A DNA stretch of 32,545 bases from positions 1-32,545 of the forward strand of contig DASPSE010000250.1 in assembly GCA_035624085.1 (NCBI GenBank), read 5' to 3'. Positions 25,479 to 31,684 of this stretch are shown piece after piece; position 1 is the first letter of the stretch; each line of letters starts with the position of its first letter. A model generated the notes under the pieces. It was not told the DNA's origin and did not search any database. It saw nothing but the letters and a program-made list of their open reading frames with translations. The position numbers were made by a program, and so were the translations under genes. The DNA comes from JAFAGX01 sp035624085. GTDB lineage: Bacteria > Acidobacteriota > Terriglobia > Terriglobales > Acidobacteriaceae.

Positions 25479-26510
25479 TCACTGTTGGCAAACCGGCGCC
25501 AGATGTTGCGCCGCTTTCGGCAAGCCGGCAATGCTGCTGTACTTCAGTGAGACCTTCTGGCCCGGACGTATATATTCGACAGCGCTTTTGACTGCGATTG
25601 CCGCTTCTGCAAATCCGGTCGCGATCAGCTTGATTTTTCCCGGATAGGTAGCAATGTCGCCGGCGGCAAAAACACCAGGCAAGCTTGTTTCCATCCGCGA
25701 ATTGACCACGATCTTTTTCTCTTCGAACTCCAGGCCCCATCGTTCCATCGGGCCCAGATTGACGTGAAAACCTATCATGGGAAGAAGCGCTTGAGCTTCC
25801 ACTGTGTGTTCCACACCCCGTGAGTTTCTCAATGTGACTGCTTCCAGCTTCCCGTTGCCATGGGCTTCGGTCAGCAGCGTGGATGTGTGCAGCGTGATAT
25901 GGCCGAAGTCCGCAAGTTGCTGCACTTCACGCAATGTAGAAGCGTGACCCGAGAACTCTTGCGACCGGTGCACCAGCGTGACCCGCGCAGCAACCGGGCG
26001 CAGGTTGAGGGCCCAATCCAGAGCAGAATCACCGCCGCCCACGATCACCACGTTTTTCCCGCGGAACTGTTCAGGATCGCGAACGCTGTAGTAAACACCT
26101 TTGCCCTCGAGCCGGTCACAACCTTGCGCGTCGTGCTTCCGCGGCATAATGAGCCCGAGTCCGCCGGCAAGCAGGACGGTTCGGGTCGGATAGTTGCCTT
26201 GATCGGTGATGACTTCGATGGTCTTCCCCTGATTTGCGAAGCGCAGCCCCTCGACGCTTTCGCCCAACCGAACTTCTGCGCCGAATTGAAGCGCCTGCTT
26301 CGTCAGGTTGTGCACCAGGTCCTTCCCCGAAACCTCGGGCAAGCCAAAAACGTCATAGATCTTCTTTTCCGGATAAAGTGCCATCACCTGCCCACCGAGT
26401 TGAGCCGCAGTGTCGATAATGCGGGCTGAGATCTCGTGCATTCCCGCCCGGAACGCCGCGGCCATGCCGGTTGGGCCGCCACCAATAATCGTGAGATCCG
26501 TGCTTTCCAT
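25479..26510 (-). CDS. Ferredoxin-NADP(+) reductase, YumC/TrxR-like type
   Basis: 343 residues. FAD motif IIGGGPTGMAAA (8-19), NADPH motif VGGGDSALDWAL (157-168), and the C-terminal GVFAAGDIATYPGKIKLIATGFAEAAIAV block of the thioredoxin-reductase-like superfamily. The CxxC redox pair of thioredoxin reductase is absent (the place reads YYSVRDPE), which identifies the YumC-type ferredoxin-NADP(+) oxidoreductase. It would pass electrons between ferredoxin and NADP(H) in the cytosol, and could supply NADPH for the Calvin cycle. It lies directly upstream of cbbL (132 bp). ATG 26510 has only a weak ribosome binding site. Could instead act on another low-potential partner. Confidence 0.88.
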   Translation of the reverse strand: MESTDLTIIGGGPTGMAAAFRAGMHEISARIIDTAAQLGGQVMALYPEKKIYDVFGLPEVSGKDLVHNLTKQALQFGAEVRLGESVEGLRFANQGKTIEVITDQGNYPTRTVLLAGGLGLIMPRKHDAQGCDRLEGKGVYYSVRDPEQFRGKNVVIVGGGDSALDWALNLRPVAARVTLVHRSQEFSGHASTLREVQQLADFGHITLHTSTLLTEAHGNGKLEAVTLRNSRGVEHTVEAQALLPMIGFHVNLGPMERWGLEFEEKKIVVNSRMETSLPGVFAAGDIATYPGKIKLIATGFAEAAIAVKSAVEYIRPGQKVSLKYSSIAGLPKAAQHLAPVCQQ

Positions 26511-26538
26511 AGCTCATTTCAGAACCACTGCTAGAAGA

Positions 26539-26556
26539 CCGGGCTGGTTGGCCCGG
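26539..26556. terminator. Hairpin between the CBS and reductase genes
   Basis: CCGGGC (26539-26544) pairs with GCCCGG (26551-26556) around a 6-nt loop, followed on the minus strand by TCTTCTAG. Weak T-tract: a partial terminator or attenuator inside the operon. Confidence 0.35.
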
Positions 26557-26577
26557 CCATCCTTGACCCTCAGCGTT

Positions 26578-26629
26578 CTTTGCGGTCTCTCTTCGCTCCC
26601 TCTGCGTTTAAAAGCTTTTGACCGCAAAG
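26578..26629. repeat. REP-like intergenic palindromic repeat, copy A
   Basis: CTTTGCGGT at 26578-26586 and ACCGCAAAG at 26621-26629 form a perfect 9-bp terminal inverted pair. The interior contains GTTTAAAAGCTTTTGA. The same design recurs at 27151-27208. Such CTTTGCG/CGCAAAG elements are, to my memory, scattered between genes in acidobacteria; the number elsewhere is unknown here. Confidence 0.6.
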
Positions 26630-26692
26630 GAAGCGCCGAGTTCACTGAGAGGATCTTGAGGACCGCTCGGTTTTGCGTCCCCTCCGATCCTG

Positions 26693-27106
26693 CTAACTGT
26701 CAAGATCCTGGGTTGCTTCGAACACCTGAAACTCTTCCTTCACGTAGGCACGCAGCACGTCTGTGCGCGACACGATGCCTACCAACTTGCCACCGGACAC
26801 CACCGGAATCCGCATGATGTGATGGCGAGTCATCAACTCAATTGCCTCTTCCACGGTCTGATTGGCCTCAAGGCAGATCGGCTTGTCGCTCATGATGTCC
26901 CTGGCGGTCTTGGACAAACCGTTCGCGCCATTGCGCAAAACTTTCAGAATGTCAAATTCGGTAACTACGCCGATCACGTGTCCGTCATCATCCGTCACCG
27001 GCAGCCCGCTAATGAACCCGGAAAGCATCTTCTGCGCCAGGCTGGTGCAAGTCGCATTGGCTTTGGCCGCAACTACACGGGTTTCCATAATCTGACTTAC
27101 TTTCAT
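26693..27106 (-). CDS. Two-CBS-domain protein
   Basis: 137 residues forming one Bateman pair: CBS1 about 7-60 (MLSGFISGLPVTDDDGHVIGV, EFDILKVL) and CBS2 about 70-127 (ARDIMSDKPICLE, EEAIELMTRHHIMRIPVV, GIVSRTDVLRAYV). CBS pairs bind adenine nucleotides such as AMP or ATP and act as energy-state sensors. Here it stands alone with no attached enzyme or CP12 module. Position inside the Calvin operon suggests energy-dependent tuning of a partner, perhaps phosphoribulokinase, as CP12-CBS does in some cyanobacteria; that is inference. GGAGGAAAG precedes the ATG. Confidence 0.88.
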   Translation of the reverse strand: MKVSQIMETRVVAAKANATCTSLAQKMLSGFISGLPVTDDDGHVIGVVTEFDILKVLRNGANGLSKTARDIMSDKPICLEANQTVEEAIELMTRHHIMRIPVVSGGKLVGIVSRTDVLRAYVKEEFQVFEATQDLDS

Positions 27107-27150
27107 CGGTGCTTTCCTCCGGGTAGCGTGCTAATCCGAGCGCTTGACTA

Positions 27151-27208
27151 CTTTGCGCTCTTAGCGATCCTTCGTGATTTCCGCGGTTAAGAGCTTTTCA
27201 ACGCAAAG
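27151..27208. repeat. REP-like intergenic palindromic repeat, copy B
   Basis: CTTTGCG (27151-27157) and CGCAAAG (27202-27208) bracket GCGGTTAAGAGCTTTTCA, closely matching copy A in size and layout. It lies 5' of the CBS gene, with further CAAAG motifs to 27237. The two copies flank the CBS gene. Confidence 0.6.
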
Positions 27209-27342
27209 GCGGCGAAGATTGCACAAAGCTCACAAAGAAAAACTTGAGTCGAAGTTAGGACTACGCTTTTCTCCGCGATTCTTGACAACCTGGCGGCGAG
27301 AGCTTGTGGCCGGTTAGCCTCAACTTCCCGCCGCTGCTTCAA

Positions 27343-28077
27343 TCACAACGACTTGAAGACGAAATCGATGTTCCTGGTTTCGTTTGCCCCCACCGTAATC
27401 TTCTGGATGGTCGTACCAAACTTCTCGTGCCACGCTTCGATGGTGTAAGTGCCGGGAGGCAGATTGCTTAGATCGAAGCTGCCGTCCTTGCCCGTCACCG
27501 CAAAATACGGGTGCTTGAACACCGCGACGTAGCCGCGCATCCAGGGATGGACGTTGCACTTCACGGGAATTGCGATCTCTTCTCTGGGGAAGGTCTCAGC
27601 CAGCTTCGATCCGGGCAGCTCAGCCTTGTTCCATTCGCGGTTGTTCGCGGGAATGGGGTGGATATTGTGGGCTGTCGAGTCGTCGTTGATCATTTCCAGG
27701 GGCTGGTTCGCGCGCAGGGCAAGAATGTGCGGCATGAACATGCAACCTTTTTGATCGATCACAACGGGCTGCGTTGGCGGATCAAACTTCCGGTCTCCCA
27801 GACCTTCCGACACGAAAACAATCACGTTTTGCAGGTCGCCTTTCGAGTCGGTCATTATCTCTTGCGCGAATACGGGAGTAGCGTGCTGTTTGGCACAACT
27901 CGGATCGGCCGCCATGTTGATAGGTTTCTGAGGCGGCACAGTCCCTTGAAACTTGACAGTGCCTTTCACACTTGCGCCCCCGCCGGCCGAGGGACTTTCC
28001 GCCTTCGCAGGCTGCCTGCCCAAGATGCAAACCGCTAACGTCAAAGCGATGCTGAGAGAGAAGGTTCTTGGTTTCAT
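27343..28077 (-). CDS. Secreted cupredoxin-like/CarboxypepD_reg protein, first gene of the Calvin operon
   Basis: 244 residues: signal peptide (about 1-26), a beta segment with DPSCAKQH and DQKGCMFMPH, then a cupredoxin-like region with likely type-1 copper ligands H137 or H140 (STAHNIH), C174, H177 and M180 (KCNVHPWM). It ends in a carboxypeptidase-regulatory domain (FDLSNLPPGTYTIEAWHEKFG). It is a clear paralog of the protein at 29998-30741. Such proteins could carry electrons or copper in the periplasm. A periplasmic copper protein heading a Calvin operon is unusual. The ribosome binding site is distant (GGAG 12 bp upstream). The actual ligand set needs testing. Confidence 0.8.
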   Translation of the reverse strand: MKPRTFSLSIALTLAVCILGRQPAKAESPSAGGGASVKGTVKFQGTVPPQKPINMAADPSCAKQHATPVFAQEIMTDSKGDLQNVIVFVSEGLGDRKFDPPTQPVVIDQKGCMFMPHILALRANQPLEMINDDSTAHNIHPIPANNREWNKAELPGSKLAETFPREEIAIPVKCNVHPWMRGYVAVFKHPYFAVTGKDGSFDLSNLPPGTYTIEAWHEKFGTTIQKITVGANETRNIDFVFKSL

Positions 28078-28142
28078 CGTTTCTTACGGCTCCGGCGAGC
28101 GCGCCTCCTTATTGTTTTTCGTTACCTACGCCAGTTTGCAAA

Positions 28143-28159
28143 GGCACGAAGCTTGCCAA
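28143..28159 (-). promoter_or_regulatory. Candidate sigma-54 promoter
   Basis: On the minus strand TTGGCAAG-N4-GTGCC has the obligatory GG-N10-GC spacing (GG 28157-28156, GC 28145-28144) and matches about 10 of 14 specified consensus positions. A start about 12 bp on would give a leader of some 55 nt before the cupredoxin gene ATG. Confidence 0.4.
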
Positions 28160-28229
28160 GTGCTTCAACCCCATCGCGTGAGCCTGCCATGCTTAGCTAA
28201 AGGACTTCTGATCAAGGAGTTAACGTGCA

Positions 28230-28306
28230 GAGAACAGAGCAGAGGAAATCCAGACCGGTGGGTCGTCTGTTCTCATGTGGGACTAACTTGTCCCGCTCAG
28301 CAGACG
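28230..28306. promoter_or_regulatory. Inverted-repeat cluster, possible enhancer of the sigma-54 activator
   Basis: Three overlapping perfect dyads: GAGAACAGA (28230-28238) with TCTGTTCTC (28266-28274); CGTCTG (28264-28269) with CAGACG (28301-28306); and, nested, GGGAC (28279-28283) with GTCCC (28290-28294). They lie 70-160 bp upstream of the candidate sigma-54 element, the usual place of activator binding sites. Confidence 0.4.
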
Positions 28307-28398
28307 GGCAGATTAATGATTATGTATTTATTATATATAACTTACAAGTGCAATCGTATGTAGAGACATAATCGCCCATGGTGTGTGCCACGCATGTC

Positions 28399-29745
28399 TC
28401 AGCTTGGCGTCTTCTGGGTCCGGCTGGCGAGTTTGTATTTCGCCATCAGGCGGTGGAATGTTCTCCTGGGCAGGTTTGCTAGAGTCGCGGCACGGGATAC
28501 GTTTCCCTTTGCCTCAGAGAGGTAGGTAGCCAGCGCCTGCCGTTCAAACTGTTCAACCGCCAACGACTTGCTTGCCATAAATCCCTTTTTCGGCTGGAAA
28601 CCGGGAAGGTCCTGGACGTGAATGGGAAGGTGCTCGGCCTCAATCAACGACGTCGAGGTCAACACCACCGCCCGTTCAATCACGTTCTCCAGCTCGCGAA
28701 GGTTGCCGGGCCAGGAATAATTTCTGAGCAGGGCAATCGCCCGTGGCGCAATCGACTCCACATGTTTATTCACTTTGGCTCGCGCTCGCTGCAGGAAGTA
28801 TTCCGCCAGGAACGGAATGTCTTCGGTCCGCTCACGCAGAGGGGGTAGCGTGATGGTGAAGGTGTTGATGCGATAAAACAGATCTTCGCGAAATGCGCCA
28901 TCGCGTATCGCTTTCTCCAGGTCCTGATTCGTGGCTGCGATGATGCGCACAGCCACCTTCTTGGTTCGAACGTCGCCAACGGCACGAATCTCGCCGGTCT
29001 GCAAAGTTCGCAAGAGCTTGGCTTGGATCTCCAGCGACATGTCTCCAATCTCATCGAGAAACATCGTGCCGCCGTCGGCTTTTTCGAACAACCCTTTTCG
29101 ATCGGCATAGGCGCCGGTAAAAGCGCCGCGTTTGTAACCGAAGAGCTCACTCTCCAGAAGAGCTGGCGATAAGGCAGTGCAGTTTAACGTCACCAACGGC
29201 TGATTGCTGAGCGTGCTATGGCGGTGAATAGCTCTGGCCACCAGCTCTTTGCCGGTTCCGCTCTCGCCTCGAACCAGGACGGTAGTGGGAGCCGGTGCGA
29301 CCTTGGCGATCAGCTCAGAAATCTCCTTCATTTTAGGATTGTTGCCGATGATGAACTCGCCTTCACCACGCGCTTCCAGCTCCCGGAGAGCAAGCTGATA
29401 TTTATCTTCGAGCGCTTCCGTCTTGTTCCTAGCGTCGATGAATTCCCAGATAAATCGGGCCGCATTACCACCAATGACTTCGGTTCCGTCCGCTTTCAAG
29501 CTATGAATCGCCCGAGCGACGGCGGGATCTCCGGTCACATCGACGATAACGTCGATTTCCTTCACTGCGAGCAGTTCTTGATAATTCGTGCTAACCGGTA
29601 GACCAAGTTCCCGTGCAAGCACCAATCCCGATGCTTTCTCGTCTTTGTCGGCGACTCCGGCAATTTCGACACTGGGGTCTTTGTGGAATAGCTCCACTAA
29701 AGCTCTTCCACCTTTACCGGCGCCGATGAGCAGGATCCGTGTCAC
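28399..29745 (-). CDS. Sigma-54 enhancer-binding regulator with N-terminal Rossmann domain
   Basis: 448 residues. Residues 1-95 are a Rossmann fold (LIGAGKGGRAL with G8, G10, G13; then VADKD and DVIVDVTGDP), like NAD(P)-binding dehydrogenases, in place of the usual receiver, GAF or PAS sensor. The AAA+ domain has Walker A GESGTGKE (160-167), the sigma-54 contact loop GAFTGA (207-212), Walker B MFLDEIGD and arginine-finger region. A Fis-type helix-turn-helix fills about 405-440 (NVSRAATLANLPRRTFHRLM). It should remodel sigma-54 polymerase from distant DNA sites, perhaps in response to NAD(P)(H) or a related ligand. GTG 29745 has no clear ribosome binding site. It lies between the Calvin and oxidase operons, in line with the first and divergent from the second. 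Confidence 0.93.
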   Translation of the reverse strand: MTRILLIGAGKGGRALVELFHKDPSVEIAGVADKDEKASGLVLARELGLPVSTNYQELLAVKEIDVIVDVTGDPAVARAIHSLKADGTEVIGGNAARFIWEFIDARNKTEALEDKYQLALRELEARGEGEFIIGNNPKMKEISELIAKVAPAPTTVLVRGESGTGKELVARAIHRHSTLSNQPLVTLNCTALSPALLESELFGYKRGAFTGAYADRKGLFEKADGGTMFLDEIGDMSLEIQAKLLRTLQTGEIRAVGDVRTKKVAVRIIAATNQDLEKAIRDGAFREDLFYRINTFTITLPPLRERTEDIPFLAEYFLQRARAKVNKHVESIAPRAIALLRNYSWPGNLRELENVIERAVVLTSTSLIEAEHLPIHVQDLPGFQPKKGFMASKSLAVEQFERQALATYLSEAKGNVSRAATLANLPRRTFHRLMAKYKLASRTQKTPS

Positions 29746-29873
29746 GGCTATTCAGTACGAGTGTATCTCCGGAAAGCGGCGGGGAAAAACTGCGTTGCTG
29801 ATCGCCGGCTTTGCCCGGTCGCGGCATGTGAGCGTGGGGGTGAAAATCCGGCAAAGGTCTTATCACAATGATG

Positions 29874-29912
29874 CGTGACATATGTCACAGACTTTCTGTG
29901 CGGTTTGTCACA
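29874..29912. promoter_or_regulatory. Two tandem CRP/FNR-like dyads upstream of the oxidase operon
   Basis: CGTGA-CATATG-TCACA (29874-29889) and TGTGC-GGTTTG-TCACA (29897-29912) each match TGTGA-N6-TCACA at 9 of 10 positions. Centres are 23 bp apart, about two helical turns. The first is a perfect 14-bp palindrome at its core. They lie 86-124 bp upstream of the ATG at 29998, in the divergent region (29746-29997), which otherwise shows nothing recognised. Confidence 0.55.
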
Positions 29913-29997
29913 AAATAGTGGGCTATCCCGGGTCCCACAAGTTTTCTTTTGCAGGTTTCGTCAGAGTTAACTCGAAATAATGGAGGAACAAAACTTC

Positions 29998-30741
29998 ATG
30001 AAAACTCAACACAGAATTGTCGTATTGACTTTCTTATTGCTGGCTGTTGCTGTGGCATTCGTGCGTTCTGCCCCGAGTGTGGGCGCTGCGGCGACGGGCC
30101 AGATCATCGGGACGGTGAAGCTTGACGGACAAGCTCCACACCAAAAGCCCATCGACATGTCGAAGGATCCTGCCTGTGCGCAGGCACACGGCGGCGCACC
30201 AGTCGCAGCTGAAAACGTGGTGGTTGGTGGAAACGGCGGACTCGCCAACGTTGTGGTTTACATCTCGCAGGGTTTGACTGGGAACGAGGCGGCGATATCT
30301 TCACAACCCGCCACCATCGATCAGAAGGGCTGCCAATATGTTCCACACGTGGTGGCATTGAACGTTGGCCAGCACATGACAGTCCTGAATAGTGACAAGA
30401 CGGCTCACAACATTCACCCGCAGCCCAGTCCCACGGGTGGAAACGCGCAATGGAACAAATCCCAAACGGTCGGCGCAGGCCCGATCGATGTTGCCTGGAC
30501 CAACGAGGAAGTCGCGATTCCGGTGAAGTGCAATATCCATCCCTGGATGCGCGCTTATATCGCGGTGGTGAAAGGGCCCTTCAGCCTCAGCAGTGACGCT
30601 GGCTCCTTCAAGCTGGATAACGTGCCGGCCGGCACTTACACGCTGACGGCCTGGCAGGAGACCTACGGAACGCAAACCCAAAAAGTGACGGTTGCCGCTG
30701 GTAAACCGGTCACTACTGATTTCAGCTTCAAAGTGAAGTAG
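29998..30741 (+). CDS. Secreted cupredoxin-like/CarboxypepD_reg protein heading the oxidase operon
   Basis: 247 residues from ATG 29998 (GGAGGA upstream; an ATG at 29980 would contain that site inside the ORF). Signal peptide about 1-32, DPACAQAH and DQKGCQYVPH motifs, putative copper ligands H137 or H140, C178, H181 and M184 (KCNIHPWM), and a C-terminal carboxypeptidase-regulatory domain (FKLDNVPAGTYTLTAWQETYG). Paralog of 27343-28077. The cox genes follow 86 bp downstream. A likely role is periplasmic electron carrier to, or copper donor for, the oxidase. Whether the metal is bound is unverified. Confidence 0.82.
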   Translation: MKTQHRIVVLTFLLLAVAVAFVRSAPSVGAAATGQIIGTVKLDGQAPHQKPIDMSKDPACAQAHGGAPVAAENVVVGGNGGLANVVVYISQGLTGNEAAISSQPATIDQKGCQYVPHVVALNVGQHMTVLNSDKTAHNIHPQPSPTGGNAQWNKSQTVGAGPIDVAWTNEEVAIPVKCNIHPWMRAYIAVVKGPFSLSSDAGSFKLDNVPAGTYTLTAWQETYGTQTQKVTVAAGKPVTTDFSFKVK

Positions 30742-30827
30742 AAGTGCAGGGATGCAGGCCGCGGGTGGAGGAGCCCGTGGCCTGCACACTTGACCGGCTG
30801 CTCTGCCGGTTACGGGGTGAGGAAACC

Positions 30828-31628
30828 ATGGCGGGGAAAGTTTTTGCGCTTGTTGTCGCACTCATCACGCTGGCGATTGCCTATTGCGTGATGGCTCACG
30901 TGTGGTGGATGCCGGTGGATATTTCCGTCCACGGACCCAAGATCGATCACCAGATCGAGGAAACCATACTCGTTGCCGGTCTTCTGTTTATTGCCGGGCA
31001 ACTGGTGTTGGCGGCCTTTGCGTTCCTGTATGGCGGTAACGGGAAAAAGCCGAGGCAGATACCCGGGGGCGCCAAGCCGCTAATTATCTTCGCTTTTGTC
31101 CTGGTGGGCACGGAGATTCTGGCCCTATCGTTCATCGGGTCCAAGGCGTGGGGCGCGGTTTATTTCGAGGCGCCCGATCCAGCATCCATGCGCATTGATG
31201 TCCAGGCGGGACAGTTTGCCTATTATTTTCGCTATCCTGGGCCGGATGGGAAATTCGGATCTTTGCATCCCGACCTCATTAATGAAGGCAACCAGAACTA
31301 CTTTGGTATCGATACCGATCACGATCCGGATGCGAAAGACGACATTGTGACTGCTGAGCTCGCCATCCCGGTAAACAAGCCAATTCTGCTGACACTGCAC
31401 TCCAAAGATGTGGGGCACTCCTTCTATGTGCGGGAGCTGCGCGTGCAGCAGGATTTTGTTCCCGGCCTGAACATCCCGATCCACTTCACGGCGACGCAGA
31501 CGGGACGGTTCGAAATTGTGTGCACACAACTGTGCGGCTTAGGGCATTACAACATGAAGGCGTACCTCTCGGTGCTGTCGCAGGGTGACTTCGACGACTG
31601 GCTGAAGAAGCAGGCAGCCGCGCAATAA
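30828..31628 (+). CDS. coxB: Cytochrome c oxidase subunit II
   Basis: 266 residues from ATG 30828 (GTGAGGAAA upstream). Hydrophobic segments at about 4-24, 46-68 and 84-105, one more than the usual two, then the periplasmic CuA cupredoxin domain. CuA ligands: H197 (VGHSFY), C232, C236, H240 and M243 (CTQLCGLGHYNM). The CxExC glutamate is Gln234, as in some bacterial oxidases such as ba3. An acidic insert (INEGNQNYFGIDTDHDPDAKDD) lies before the CuA strands. No cytochrome c domain is fused. It passes electrons from a periplasmic donor to subunit I in the membrane. Follows the cupredoxin-like gene; coxA begins 56 bp later. Confidence 0.93.
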   Translation: MAGKVFALVVALITLAIAYCVMAHVWWMPVDISVHGPKIDHQIEETILVAGLLFIAGQLVLAAFAFLYGGNGKKPRQIPGGAKPLIIFAFVLVGTEILALSFIGSKAWGAVYFEAPDPASMRIDVQAGQFAYYFRYPGPDGKFGSLHPDLINEGNQNYFGIDTDHDPDAKDDIVTAELAIPVNKPILLTLHSKDVGHSFYVRELRVQQDFVPGLNIPIHFTATQTGRFEIVCTQLCGLGHYNMKAYLSVLSQGDFDDWLKKQAAAQ

Positions 31629-31684
31629 ACGAAAGTGCGTTTGCCTCGAATGGGCGGACGAAAATTTTTCCTTGGGGTGAGATC

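Larger units (their letters stand above)
28078..28398 (-). promoter_or_regulatory. Control region of the Calvin operon
   Basis: 321 bp without a gene between the sigma-54 activator and the operon start. It contains, in transcription order, a possible housekeeping promoter (TTGCAC 28353-28348, 17 bp, TAAATA 28330-28325), two clusters of inverted repeats (28264-28306 and 28230-28274) and a -24/-12-like element (28159-28143). Layout resembles an enhancer plus sigma-54 promoter. Confidence 0.45.

Noticed and set aside
28142..28157. Plus-strand reading of the sigma-54-like element (AGGCAC-N5-TTGC)
   Set aside because: It also fits GG-N10-GC because the site is nearly palindromic, but it would point into the 3' end of the convergent activator gene with no target.
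29913..29997. Sigma-54 promoter upstream of the cupredoxin-cox operon
   Set aside because: The only TTGC box (GC 29951-29952) has AA where the -24 GG should be, so the spacing rule fails.
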